Positions 11,541 through 23,397 of a DNA stretch of 64,000 nt are shown one piece after another. Position 1 is the first letter of the stretch, and every line of letters starts with the position of its first letter. This DNA is from Mactromeris polynyma. Its lineage: Eukaryota > Mollusca > Bivalvia > Venerida > Mactridae. Under the pieces are notes generated by a model that was not told where the DNA came from, made no database searches, and was given only the letters and a program-made list of their open reading frames with translations. A program made the position numbers and the translations under genes. The stretch is from contig JASFXZ010000010.1 in the NCBI GenBank assembly GCA_032209605.1, positions 8,577,385 through 8,641,384 of the forward strand, given 5' to 3'.

Positions 11541-13843
11541 TCAAAGATCACTTAAAACAGTTTCCACAATTCTGTCCTGTTTTGAAACATACAAAAATAA
11601 ACCATTAGACGTGCCCCTTATGCGTGCTGCATATTTGCCAAAGTTACTATTCGTTAGAACTAAAATTCCACATTTAGACAACAAGACTTGTTCATATAAA
11701 ACGGTTGAGAAACCATCACATATTTCTGCTAAGGAATTTGAACTTATATTGAACCGATCGACATGAATTATGGTTTTGTTAACACTGGCAATATTTGGGA
11801 AAATCTTAGCGGCATCATGTTTAACGTTTTCAGAGTCGCTTGCAACATACAATAAATACTTTCTATCGTCTGAATATTTGTGTAAGAAGGAGAAAATAGT
11901 TGTTTCATTCGGCACACCTCTGAAGTGGGTAAATGCAGCGTCTTTCGGTATTGTTGGGTTTTTCCCTTTCCGGACATGGGCACAGACTAAAGTTCTTCCT
12001 CTCACGGTATTTGTCATAAATTCATTCAATTGATTCTTCTGCGACTCTTTATTTTCGAATAAGATATTTAGAATTGATCGCATCACTGTGTGGTCAGGCA
12101 TTTTCAGTATCCATTTCATTAATTTCGAGACATTCTTGTGTTCTCTTATCGTGTCTAATATTAAAACATTCGTCCTCAATCGAATTACTTGACGTGCTCC
12201 GTTACTGGCAAAATCAGGACTTAAGATATCTGATGGTAGTGAATTGCTACCTACTTCATACATATTCTTTGTGTCGTTCTTAGACACATTTCCGAGAAAC
12301 GGTTTGCATGCCACCCAGTCATATAGATTGCTTTCCATGATATTTTCAAGCTCACATGGATAATCCATATCGATAACAAAAGTTCTATTTGACAACAACG
12401 CAAGCAGAAAGCTGGTTATTATCCCATTTTGTCGGTCACCCCATCCACCACAAAATGTATTACAAGTGTATACAAGCAATTTTCTTTCCGCACAATCATT
12501 TGGGTCGTTTACTTTTATATGTTCAAACTCGACTTCAGTCAAAAGTTCCTTAATATTGTTTATATCCTCTAAGTGGTGGAAAGATTTTGTTGTAAGATTC
12601 TTGGCGAGGGCAGACACCCAGTCCTGTTGCTTATGCAAATATTTCCCATAACTTGTGAAATTTAACATGAAATGCACCAGAAGTAAAACACACGTGCCGA
12701 GAATAACTGTCCACAGGCAAGATTTCCTAGCCTGGAATAAACGATAATATATAATTATATAAACATATAGGTGTTCAGAAATTAAGGCATTATGTCCATT
12801 AGTCACAAATTTACAAAAATGCATGTGCACATACTACTCTATTATTATGTGTTACATCATGAAATACAATTTACTTGAAAATTATGAACTATTTCATACT
12901 GTAATTAATCCAGCACGAAGGAACAAGCAGATTATCTACCTTTACATAATTCATAGTGGTCCCATTCATTAATATTGTATGTGTGGTCACAAATTATTGC
13001 AGTTTAAATTAGTTGCTAAACCATGTTTTGTAAAATTGGTGTAATATAGCATTTTAGTCATTGTTAACTGGCATCATGAAATTGAAATAAGGTCATGATT
13101 CGGAATTCATATAATGTTTTACGGAATCCCAGAAGGACCATTAGTTTTCTAAACGATATTATTAAAACATTCGTGTTTAGCATACTTGCATTCCAATAAA
13201 CTAATACAATGATTGTTTTCAAAACAAAATTGCGCTGTTCTGTCCAATCTTATTGTCAAGTTGTTATTATCAAAGTACTGAAAGTACGGATACAGGCGGA
13301 TTGGAATAATGAGTATGTTCAGTTAATGCATACATTTTTCAAAATCATGAGAGACGTGTATTATACTTGGTCCTGGATTATGAAGAAGAAACAATTAATT
13401 GGGTCAGAACAGTGAGAAAAAATGAATCGAAGCTGCGTCACTACTAGAACTTTGCATTAAATGAAACAATAATCATGTTCTGGGTGTATTCAAAGGTTTC
13501 CAAGCATCTTTCATTATGTCAGCTTTGAAAGAATATCTTTTTGCAAACTTATTATCAATAAAAACTACAAAAATACCAATAACAGTCCAGTTATAATTCA
13601 AATCCATTTTGTCATATGCAGAACACTACATTAGGCAATTCAATGATTCGTACAAATAACTAACTACAGTGTAAATATGTCGACTATAGCTATCAGTTAT
13701 CAAAATCTGACTTTAATCAGAACGTGTAACAACCACCAATTCTTAGGTATGAGAAACAATGCATTGAGTTAAATGCTTAAATTTCTAACAATGAAACAGG
13801 AAGCGTAAATCGCAAAGAAACTAACCTTCACGATTGTCGACAT
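11541..13843 (-). CDS. Fucosyltransferase-like type II membrane protein, copy A
   Basis: The main coding exon is 11541-12731. It begins after a good acceptor (cgtttattccag) and codes for 396 residues. A candidate first exon at 13826-13843 codes for MSTIVK and ends AAG|GTTAGT in matching phase, giving about 402 residues. Reading straight through without splicing instead gives a 429-residue frame starting at 12830, with an unlikely N-terminus. A single TM helix (about residues 10-30) is followed by a lumenal domain. CGGWGDRQNG with the following SFLLALLSNRTFVIDMDYPC resembles the donor-site start of GT-B fucosyltransferases. HVRKGKNPT resembles their HxRxG motif. Several Asn-x-Ser/Thr sites fit a Golgi glycoprotein. 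The linkage made is unknown. About 86% identical by eye to copy B. Confidence 0.7.
12732..13825 (-). other. Proposed intron 1 of copy A gene
   Basis: About 1.1 kb between the candidate MSTIVK exon and the main exon, with GT (13825-13824) and AG (12733-12732) on the minus strand. Up to about 12860 it is similar to copy B; beyond that it is unrelated to copy B. No gene or clear repeat is seen inside it. Confidence 0.5.
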
Positions 13844-14250
13844 ATTGAAAGAAAATACAACGATATGTGCATTAATATAAACAACGTTTCTGTCCAAATC
13901 ATCTTCTTGCGTAATTTTAAACGGAATCCGAATGCGTGTACCTACTTTTCTTAGCCGCGTCAAATTAAAAGTGCACGAGGGGTGACCAAGAAATACGTAG
14001 AATTTGTCATAACTTAGGGACAACAAGAAATACCTTTTAAAAAGATGGTCGATGCAACAGAAACTGTGCAATGATAATGCAATCTCGTGCACACATTATA
14101 CAAATATTATTAAAATCTGTTATTTAACTAGACCTACTCACAAGTTTTATTGAGGTCTTCATTATTTGAAAAAAAGCTGAGACATGGCGGTTGGATATAA
14201 ATCTTCCTGAATAGTGGTATATTTATGTATGTACATTGATGTAGCAGTAC

Positions 14251-14330
14251 GACCCGCCTGGTTAGCCAGTTGACAGAGTGCTCGGCTGTCACCCGAGAGG
14301 TCCGGATTCTATTCCCGGATGTGGCGGGTC
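14251..14330 (+). repeat. tRNA-Asp-like sequence, probable SINE head
   Basis: GACCCGC at the start pairs perfectly with GCGGGTC at 14324-14330. The anticodon arm is CTCGG-CTGTCAC-CCGAG with GTC in the anticodon place, and a T-arm-like TCCGG..CCGGA follows. The D arm (ttagccagttgacagagtgc) and T loop (attctatt) depart from functional tRNA, and a SINE-type tail lies further down, near 15020. I call it a SINE head or tRNA pseudogene rather than a working tRNA-Asp. Confidence 0.55.
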
Positions 14331-14979
14331 CAATCTCATTAAAATCGCACGCTCCTATACTATACGCTAACTGGATCTGATGACTGCACAATACAGGTCA
14401 CGTTCATGTGACCTTTGAGTAGCCAATCAAATCGTCGGCTGCAAAATGTTTTGGTATAGAGTTATGAATATTCGTCGACCTCCGACGAGCTCCGTAAATT
14501 CTATTTGAGCGTAGATCACCAAGACGTTACGATTCCGTATTTTCGTCAATTTCAATATGGCTGCGCCCTTGGACACAACCGAAACTCCTACACGGCAACA
14601 TTCTTTGGTTGATCGGTGTTGTTTGTGGGGTGTTTCGTTTTGGAAATATTTATAACCGGAAGCGACAGGAAGGACGTTAAAAACAGTATAAACAGAAACT
14701 CCGAATAAACGATAAAGCCATTTTGAGAAAAAACGACAAACACGGTTTTGTAACGAGAAATTTATTGGACCACTAACGAGCACCTGGTTACGCATATTTA
14801 TTTTTAGAGAGGTTATATGAACGTGACCTCTTGCGGAGTGTAGTCAGATCCTAACAGCGGAGAGTAATGGAGTTAAAGTTGGGCTGATTTCGATGAGATT
14901 GGGGCGGATCATGACCTCCTGTGACCTTTGGCTACGGTCATTTGTACTCCACCTCTGGTTCAAGTTATCAGCTGACTAC

Positions 14980-15060
14980 GGACGGTTCAATCAACCGAAC
15001 ACCATATAAGTATGACTGAAATAATGTTGGAAAATGACGCCAAAAGCCAAAACACAACAC
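14980..15060 (+). repeat. SINE tail motif
   Basis: Carries tgactgaaataatgttggaa followed by gacgccaaaagccaaaacac. The same tail recurs at about 42865-42905 (ctgaaatatcgttgag) and 48236-48290 (gaatactgttggaaaacgac). Such tails are common at 3' ends of molluscan SINEs. Whether it belongs to the head at 14251 is not proven. Confidence 0.5.
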
Positions 15061-15144
15061 CATGTTTAGGCGTTGGAGGTTTGTACAAAAATGCTAATTA
15101 CGAGTACATTAATCCTAATACACATTTATGTGTTTCAGTCGACC

Positions 15145-15615
15145 CGGTATGTCCCCCACACCATAAAGGGACCTTTTGAAGCCGAATGTGGGGGGAATGA
15201 ACCCAAAGACGGTGAATGCACAGTGCTAATGTGAACCATTACAGCGTTACTATTTTCTCGGCATACCAGTACATTGTACTATGTTAGGTTGGAATAAATT
15301 CCTATTTTTTGTCCTGCTGGACGATGGATCGAACCCACAACCTTTGGATTCGTAGTCAGCAGCGTTAACCACTGAGCTGCCGGGCCACCTTGCTGGGTTT
15401 TTTAAGAATGCTTAGTTTATATGCGGTGATCAATCGACCTAATCAGTGGTTATTCGGGTACCAACTGGAGAACATTCCAACTCATCGTATGTATGTATTA
15501 CTGTGTTTATGAGGTCGCCCATTGCCGCGCACATAATGCACTTTATGGTATTTTGGTCGACCCGGTATGTCCCCCGCACACCATAAACTGACTTTTTGAA
15601 ACCGATGGGGGAAAA
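15145..15615 (+). repeat. Pair of direct repeats (gtcgacccggtatgtccccc)
   Basis: Two copies of about 65 bp at 15138-15200 and 15554-15618 share gtcgacccggtatgtccccc, then caccataaa and a ttttgaa..cgatg segment. They sit about 415 bp apart on either side of a minus-strand tRNA-like sequence. They may be bodies of two SINE insertions. Confidence 0.5.
15312..15388 (-). repeat. tRNA-like SINE head, minus strand
   Basis: On the minus strand an A-box-like agctcagtggttaacgc is followed about 30 nt later by a B-box-like gtgggttcgatcc. The two ends do not pair as an acceptor stem, so a SINE or tRNA pseudogene is more likely than a tRNA gene. Confidence 0.5.
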
Positions 15616-18600
15616 ACACTGAAAAGCATTTCAAATCATCGCAAGATACCCCAGATCTTATTGATTTTGGCTCCATGCTAAAACTGATCAAATATACTAT
15701 ACCCTAACGTTTCCTGATCTTAATCGTTGGCGACTAAATTATCCACCCCGCTGGGTTTAGTCAGTAAGTTTAAATTGTCTCGGGCTGTAGTTTGACTTTA
15801 TATAGTATTGGACGTATATATAGAACTGTGACTTGAACGTGGAATTGATAGAAATAATAATGCGTTCATTTTCTACCATTTATGAAACAATAAAAAGTTC
15901 AATTAAAAAGCAGATATGTTGCTTATGAATTAGATACATAATACTATTATTAAGTCGTATTAAGTTTGCTATTGCTACTTGCATTACAGCGATACGTAAG
16001 CCAATCAACGTTTTTTTAAGAAATGAAGCAAAGAAAACGTGGCGTGTTTGATGATGTAGATTTGTAATATCGCACGTCTAAATATCTGTTGGTATTACTG
16101 AAATGTAGCGTTGCTATGAAGGTATGGGGAAATAACAGCGGACTGGAAAATGCCTTTTTCTGAATTGTGTCCAAATTTTCAGCACTTTTGCAGTTTCATG
16201 CCACAGTATAAAGTATCATTTTATATATTGAAAACGGTTTTATTTACTTCATTGCAAGCATTTGTTATCGACTTGTTTTATATCCCCCATTTGTTTTATT
16301 GCAAACATTTTACATTTGAATATTTTTGCCTTTCTATTTTATTTGAAGCTTTAAAATACATTTTATCGCATGAAGAGTTTACATTCAAACCAACAACGGA
16401 TGGAGGTTTTTTTTATACGTTCCTATGCTTACGAGCCGATTTAGTATTTACTTTAGCAAACGATAAACAAGATAACATTCACGGACTAATCACGTAACAA
16501 ATAACCAGGATTCAGTTCGCAAGTGGAGATTTGCATTAAAGCAATGCAACATATGGCCTGAATGCATTCTTTATAAACTACTATATTATTAAGTTATAAG
16601 AGAGAGAATAAATAACATTTTTTGGAGATACGACAGCAAAGCTTGCGCAAAAAATAACACCATGCAGAAAATGAATGAGATGCATGTATAACGATAAATA
16701 ATTGTGTAAAAACCATTTGTCATGTATCATATTTCCATTTTAAAGAGAACACTAAATATCTTATAAAACGACGAACGGCTCAAATTGAAATAAGTGAAAA
16801 TGTTGTAGTTGTATTGATTAAGATTTTAGTTTTAACACAAAATAATAGAATCATTAAATAAAGACACGAACATTTATAAATACAGCATGTATTATACAAT
16901 AATAATAGCATCAAAGGTACTTATATGTCTGTGGTAATTTATAAGAGTTAGAAAAGTTCTGATATCTTCATTATTTCATTTACACAGGTGTTTACAGTTT
17001 ATGATAGGGCAGAAATTAGTAATATATCATGTTTAAACCCTACAAATCACACCTATGTTCAATTAATTTCTAAAATAATAAACACATTTTATAACATTCA
17101 ACACTGACCTGATCAATGGTCTTTTAGTTAAAGTCTATAGAAATATTTGACTCTTCTCAACTGTACTGTATATATGTGTCAGATGGTGACAGAAAACACT
17201 GATTGGATGTATGTTGGATTCCAACTGGGGCAGACAAAGAGAAATGCTGATTATGGGTCTGGACAAAATTGATATCTAGATAGTGCACACAGGGGACAAT
17301 ATTGTTTATTGCGTAATATTATATAATATGTCCGAGCCAAAACTGGCATTGTTTCTTTAAGGCATAATTTCTGGAAAATTTAGAAATATGTGTTGAATGA
17401 TTTATTGATGATTTGAGAAATAATCCTAATATTGTAATGTCTGTCCACTCTCTAAATTATTTATTAAACAGACTATTTTGTCAAATTCAAAACAAAATAT
17501 TTACCACATGGAATTTTAACAAACATTTTTGATGTCAGATTATAATAGACATTACAAAATATCCTTATATTATCCAAAAGATGTAAATTTTGTGCATTTT
17601 TTGTTGCTGTAGTATAAAAAATGTCCATTCCAATAAGACGCTTAGCTATGATGTTGATTTTTCTTTGATCATTTTTGGTCTGTCACAGACGGTTTGGAGT
17701 ACTACTTTCTTATCAATAAACCAGGCAGGCGTAAAATTCAGAGTCAAAGTTTGATCACAAAGATAATTCAACGCAAAAATCGTCTGGAAGACACTCCAAA
17801 ATTACATTACGTTTATTATTGTCTGTCGCCGTTTTGTAAAACGCTTGTCTAACGTAGTTACAACGAGAACCTGTTGCTAAGGTGGGCGTGGCTACAGTCC
17901 GAATTAGGAAGGGTCAATTACAAGACTATTGTGGTATTGTCCATTGACCTTTTAGAGATTTCCATAAAATCATTACTTAGGCCATTTAGTCTAGTCCCTG
18001 GACTTATTGGTGTGATTTTTTTGTCCAGATAGGGACTTATGTACAAAGTATTTACATATAGTATTGCATAGCAATAGTCACCCGGCCCATTGGACCTATA
18101 TGTCACCTAAAATATGGATCGTAATCATAGAGTATAAAACATTATGCAAATTTAAAAAAAAATGTATATGATAAATACGAATATACGTGACCAATTAGAA
18201 AAGCAGTTGAGTGCATATACATGCAGGGTAAACGTTAGTCAGGTAATACAACAATTAATACACTGATGATAGTAATAGGAAGAGAATTCATTTATGTGTT
18301 AATCAAAAAAAGACATAACAGTACTGTCAACTTGATGTTGTGCCGTTTTCAACAATATTTCAGCTTTGCACGGTGATCAGTTGATCTAGCGAGCGTTCCT
18401 GGGTTACCAACCAGTACGTAATCTAATCTGAATGAAATAATCAGAGATTGACAACTTGAGATGCATTATCAAGACAATTGTCACTCTAAATTTTCTAAAC
18501 ATATTTATCACTACACTTTCTAACAAAATAGACTAAGCAACATAAGAACTCGACAACAAAGGAATCCAGGCGTTCTGTGTAGCCATTGCTAATATTAAAT

Positions 18601-18925
18601 GGAACAAAGGATATACACGTATAAACTATTTGTCCGTGAGGACAGGAAACATAAGACGCAACCCAAGCAACTCACGGATCGTGAAGCAACAAAAAGTACA
18701 GAAATCTGAACAGACGACAAGAGTTAAGGGAGGACAATACGCTATTATTAATTAAAAACGCTCGTAGCAGTTATTTCCCCTACACTATTTATTTTTCACG
18801 CCGAGGTATTCACATGCACCTTTAATTTGTTTGCATAAATCCTTGGAGATCACTTTTTTTCTAGCCTCGCATACGTGTCTCTGTACTCCAACTTTTACAC
18901 GCGTCTTCGTAACAGAGCCACGCTC

Positions 18926-20585
18926 AAGCCTATAGGAATTAAAGCACTAAAAGGGCTCACTGCAGATCACAGACGTCACTTTGACATAGAATTTTACCTA
19001 TCACAATAGTCTATCAAGAAAACTTTGTTATGTCTGTATATTAAATAATAAAGGAATCGTCCAGGTACGCCCTTGGTTGAACACACAAGATTGTATACAA
19101 AGAATGGTATAGACAGTCAGAAGGATGGATCATCATCATGTCAAACTCGACAATCTGTCCCAGAAATGGCAGGATTACGCGGTTGACAACTGTCACTAGT
19201 TGCACTTTCTGTACAAGTTACTCGAATCATTAATGCATTATTTTTCATTGTAAAATGAAGTACCGATACAACAGTGCTCTGTTTCTATGCGACTGTTCAA
19301 ACACATCTTATCTGCGCACAGAAGTTCACGTATTTTCTCCGTTGTCGTTGCTTTTTCGTGGACGCCGCCATTTTGTTCACAACATGGAAAATATTAAACT
19401 ACGAATCAGAATGTAGAATTAAGTTACCTCATCAATGAAATTTGGACGTTCATGCATGTGTAAACGCCTGTGATTAGCCATTCAGAATACAGGGATTTGC
19501 TGAATTTGGCATTATAGAGGAATACATTATTGGTGGATTCTTTGAAAATGCATATTTATGACCAAATTTTCAAAAAAAAGAGATTGGACACATGTAACAT
19601 TTGTATACAGTTTTGACGTCATTAATTAATTGGGAACATAGAGCATGAGCCTTGCACATTAAAGAATTGCTTCGACAATATTTCTATCGCAACATGTTGC
19701 TCGCCGATATAATCGTTCTGTTTATTAGTAACGAATTTATCATCCTCGGTATCCAGGCTATTTATAACATATATGATACCCTGGGCAAACTGACTGTAAA
19801 AATCTCGTACTCATGAATAATTAATGAGGTGAAATCCAGCCGCTTGATTGGCCGCATGACACACACCTCATGCGGTACGGAATTTGCCGAGGAGTTGCTG
19901 CCGTTTTGTCGAATTTGCTGATAGCTCTCCACAAAGGAGATTCCTTCTTTTTTGTTATCGTCCATTGCATTGGTCTAAAAATGCTTATGAATATTCATGT
20001 ATTACGATGTCTCGATAGCCTGGGTACCGAGGATGACACTATACATAAGTTAGTCTTTCTTTTTTAACAATTCAGATATGATAAGGAAATGTGCCAAAAC
20101 CTGCCAAAATATTTAACAGCGTCGTACAATTTATCTCTGTAAATAATGCACATATTTTTTATGTATAATAGTACGTCATAACTTTTATTGCATCTGAAAA
20201 ACGGCTGTTAATTAAATTAATTAAAAAGATTTCATACGATTATTTTTAAATATGCGCAATAGTGTACGATATTGCTCAGTTTCTTACTTATGTTTTTTTT
20301 TCAGTTTTATACGTAAATTGTATTAAACAATATTGTGCAATGTTTTTTTTATCTTTATTGTAATATTAAACTCACGAATACACCTCCCCACCCAGACTTC
20401 CGGGAAACACCAAACCATTAAACATAAGGCACTTTATGAGGTTAAAGGGTACGTACGTTAGGGAACAGAGGCACAAGGAATGGTCTGGCAGACTATAAGG
20501 ACTAACTAGGAGAATCAAAGAGGACAAACAGTGAAGGGGCGCATTAATGTACTGAAAAGATCACAGGACAAGTCAAGACAGCTGG
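18926..20585. other. Copy-B-specific insertion, no gene
   Basis: About 1.7 kb without a counterpart in copy A. It includes the inverted-repeat element at 19740-20036. The rest is AT-rich with no supported coding region. Confidence 0.5.
19740..20036. mobile_element. Inverted-repeat element with TCATCCTCGGTA ends
   Basis: The left end TCATCCTCGGTATCCAGGCT and the right end ATAGCCTGGGTACCGAGG (then ATGA) are inverted repeats of about 22 bp bounding about 297 bp. Short frames on both strands cross it, but no domain is seen. Likely a non-autonomous DNA transposon; no second copy is in the window. Confidence 0.65.
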
Positions 20586-21012
20586 CAACAATAGGCCGAA
20601 ACTGGGTAGAAAATAACCTGAACACTATATAAAGTGAAATAATTGCCTAGGGGGAAGGTAAATATAACATACATTCAAAACACAAAAAGAAATAAAAACC
20701 ATACATCGAATTACAGCCTTTGGAACTGTTAATTAAAAAACTGGGGGTTTAAATCGATTTAACAGCTAGCTAACCTCAAACTTAATCGCTATAATAAGGT
20801 CATTGATTTCCAACATAATTTATATACATAAATTGACTAAGCAGGCAGTAACTAATTATTAAAAGCAATCAACCATTACGTACATAACAACAGACACACT
20901 GTAATTAATCCAATAAACAATATGGAAACATAATTCATTTTATCATCGTATAATTGAGAGTTCTCTTACGATGTCACGAACAACGTGACATTTGTCTAAC
21001 TACATGTATATG

Positions 21013-21202
21013 TGAGCGCTGCTGTACGATTTCCAACCTCTTCTTTCACCATGTACTGACAGTAAGCAATATTTGCCCCATATGACAAGTTATCATATGG
21101 AGTAAATACAGTTTTCTACTTGCAAATAGTGACATCACATGTTGCGTTTTCTTGAAATGACGTCAATTACAGAAGAGGTTGTAAATCCAATAGCAGCGCT
21201 CA
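21013..21202. mobile_element. CRE-bearing MITE (family A), copy 2
   Basis: TGAGCGCT...GCGCTCA ends with the same interior as other copies. About 40 bp of the left arm, including its TGACGTCA sites, has been lost. It marks the empty site for the foldback present in copy 1. Confidence 0.85.
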
Positions 21203-21241
21203 TATGTTTTTATGAATACTTTAGGCAAATGGCAATACAAT

Positions 21242-22680
21242 TCAAAGATCACTTAAACGAGTTTCCACAATTCTGTCCTGTTTTGTTAAATACAGAAATA
21301 AACCATTAGACGTGCCCCTTATGTATGCTGCAATTCTGCCAAAGTTACTATTCGTTAGAACTAAAATTCCACATCTAGACAACAAGTCTTGTTCATATAA
21401 AACAGTTGAGAAACCATCACATATTTCCGCTAAAGAATTTGAACTTTTATCGAACCGATCGACATGAATTATGGTTTTGTTAACACTGGCAATATTTGGG
21501 AAAATCTTAGCAGCATCATGTTTAACGTTTTCAGAGTCGCTTGCAACATACAATAAATACTTTCTATCGTCTGAATATTTTTGTAAGAAGGAGAAAATAG
21601 TTGTTTCATTCGGCACACCTCTGAAGTGGGTAAATGCAACGTCTTTCGGCATAGTTGGGTTTTTCCCTTTCCGGACATGGGCACAGACTAAAGTTCTTCC
21701 TCTCACGGTATTTTTCATAAATTCATTCAATTGATTCTTCTGCGACAATTTATTTTCGAATAAGATATTTAGAATTGATCGTATCACTATGTGGTCAGGC
21801 ATTATCAGTATCCATTTCATTAATTTCGTGACATCCTTGTGTGCTCTTATCGTGTCTAATATTAAAACATTCGTCCTCAATCGAATAACTTGACGTGCTC
21901 CGTTTGTGGCAAAATCAGGACTTAAGATATCTAATGGTAGGTACTTGCTGTCTATTTTATACAGATTCTTTGTTTCTTTCTTAGACACATTTCCGAGAAA
22001 CGGTTTGCACGCCAGCCAGTCATATAGATTGCGTTCAATGATATTTTCAAGGTCACATGGATAATCCATATCGATAACAAAAGTTCTATTTGACAACAAT
22101 GCAAGCAGAAAGCTGGTTATTATCCCATTTTGTCGGTCACCCCATCCACCACAATATCCATCACAAGTGTACACAAGCAATTTTCTTTTCGCACAATCAT
22201 TTGGGTCGTTTAATTTTATATGTTCAAACTCGACTTCAGTCAAAAGTTCCTTAATATTGCGTGTATCCTCTAAGTGGTGAAAATATTTTGTTGTACGATT
22301 CTTGGCGAGGGCAGACATCGAGTCCTGTTGCTTGTGCAAATATTTTCCATGACTTGTACTTTGGAAATTTAACAAGAAATACAACAGAAGTAAAGCACAA
22401 AGGCCGAGAATAACTGTCCACAGGAAAGATTTCCTAGCCTGAAATGAACGATAATATATAATTATATAAACAGATATGTGTTCAGAAATTAAGTCATTAT
22501 GCCCATGATTCACAAATTTACAAAAATTTATGTGCACGTACTATTCCATTATTCGGTGTTACAGCATGAAATACAATTTACTTGAAAATTATTTATTTTT
22601 TCGTTCTGCAACTTAATAATACATGCAAAAATACTCATAATTACCTTACTGAAACAGTCATACATTTCATAATCCAACAT
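21242..22680 (-). CDS. Fucosyltransferase-like type II membrane protein, copy B
   Basis: The main exon is 21242-22438, after the acceptor atcgttcatttcag, and codes for 398 residues. A candidate first exon ends at 22645 (AGT AAG|GTAATT) in phase and codes for MLDYEMYDCFSK if the ATG at 22680 is used; an upstream in-frame ATG at 22773 is also possible. It has the same layout as copy A: one TM helix, CGGWGDRQNG near the donor site and HVRKGKNPT. Relative to copy A it has a 2-residue insertion after the TM segment and about 54 substitutions. Those near CDGYCGG and in the stretch around the VSKKETKNLYK segment cluster more than those in the catalytic core. The reading frame is intact, so both duplicates are probably kept as genes. 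The acceptor sugar is unknown. Confidence 0.7.
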
Positions 22681-22895
22681 GTTTAATGCAATGAAGGAAC
22701 GTTCTTTGTCAATGAACAATGCAATTGTAAATTTGAGGATGAAATTTACAACATATGCACCAAATTGCACCAAGATAAGAGGGTACTTTATCGGTCGTTA
22801 ATTGCTCAATAAAGCTAGTTGTTATAATAAAGCTTTTGCCTTTTTAATGTCACTTTAACTATGTGCACACTTTTTGATTGCGTTTTTAATGGCGT

Positions 22896-22906
22896 CAAGT
22901 ATATAT
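22896..22906 (+). promoter_or_regulatory. TATA-box candidate for the secreted-peptide gene
   Basis: gtatatataac lies about 490 bp upstream of the coding ATG. A non-coding first exon near 22930 joined to the acceptor at 23384 (ttttttcag) would be required. The donor is not clear. Confidence 0.3.
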
Positions 22907-22996
22907 AACTTAATTTCAATGACTAAACACTGCAAGGTCTTCAGCGCAACAACTTGTGTAGAAACGTACAATTTGGCTGTGGTTGAGAGTGCGTTG

Positions 22997-23246
22997 ATCT
23001 AGAGAGGTTAGATTGATAGTAAATTCTTACTACATGAAAAATGATATTGTTGAAGAGAGGTTGTTGCTCAAGAGAGGGTCGCTCAGGAGAGGTTAAATTG
23101 ATAGTAAATTCTTACTACTATAAAAATGATATTGTTGAAGAGAGGTTGTTGAAATTGATAGTAAATTCTTACTACATGAAAAATGATATTGTTGAAGAGA
23201 GGTTGTTGCTCAAGAGAGGGTCGCTCTGGAGAGGTTGCATAGTATA
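22997..23246. repeat. Tandemly repeated family D element fragment
   Basis: Three tandem partial copies of a unit containing attgatagtaaattcttact, a-t-rich sequence, gttgaagagaggttgttg and ctcaagagagggtcgctc. Other dispersed copies lie at about 38128-38330 (reverse), 55415-55475, 56455-56645, 62335-62430 and 62940-63078. The unit looks like an arm of an inverted-repeat DNA element. Here it lies directly 5' of the small secreted protein gene. Confidence 0.65.
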
Positions 23247-23397
23247 TCATTCGTAGATTGTTCATAGTGTACTATTTTTTATAAAGCTTTTGGAGAGATC
23301 ATAACTAAACTCGTGCGTTCTACAATGGCTAAGTTTCATACATTCATATACGTATAACCGTAAATATCTTCCGTATTTTTTCAGCCTATCTCTAAAA

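Larger units (their letters stand above)
7847..12860. repeat. Segmental duplication, copy A
   Basis: Together with about 2205-2274 left of the LINE, this block is a diverged duplicate of 18035-22590. Shared stretches include the segment after tatatgtcacctaaaat, the gcagttatttcccctaca region, the gccgaaactggg..agaaaataacc region and the whole downstream gene. Copy A alone has an extra segment of about 340 bp (about 7943-8280), the LINE and the 1176-bp foldback. Copy B alone has about 1.7 kb (18870-20585). Confidence 0.85.
13844..18034. other. Gene-free spacer between the duplicated blocks
   Basis: About 4.2 kb with SINE pieces at 14251-15060, 15145-15200, 15312-15388 and 15552-15615 (listed separately). 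From 15700 to 17900 I see AT-rich single-copy-looking DNA with no supported gene. The 115-codon frame at 16150-16497 has no domain, signal or good codon pattern. Confidence 0.55.
18035..22590. repeat. Segmental duplication, copy B
   Basis: Diverged duplicate of the block at 2205-2274 plus 7847-12860. It keeps the pre-insertion sequence for the LINE (near 18094-18100) and an unbroken MITE at 21013-21202. A stretch of about 60 bp near 18866-18925 is the reverse complement of copy A's 8655-8715, so part of the block was inverted in one lineage. Confidence 0.85.

Noticed and set aside
13769..14092. 107-codon minus-strand protein as a separate gene
   Set aside because: No domain; only its MSTIVK end with a GT donor is useful, as a candidate first exon of the copy A gene.
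14251..14330. Functional tRNA-Asp gene
   Set aside because: The acceptor stem and anticodon arm are good, but the D arm and T loop are decayed and SINE-type sequence follows.
16150..16497. 115-codon plus-strand frame
   Set aside because: AT-rich, Phe/Leu-biased, no domain, no splice partners, not present in the duplicated block.
19762..20067. Short frames on both strands
   Set aside because: They lie within and just beyond the inverted-repeat element at 19740-20036 and show no conserved domain.
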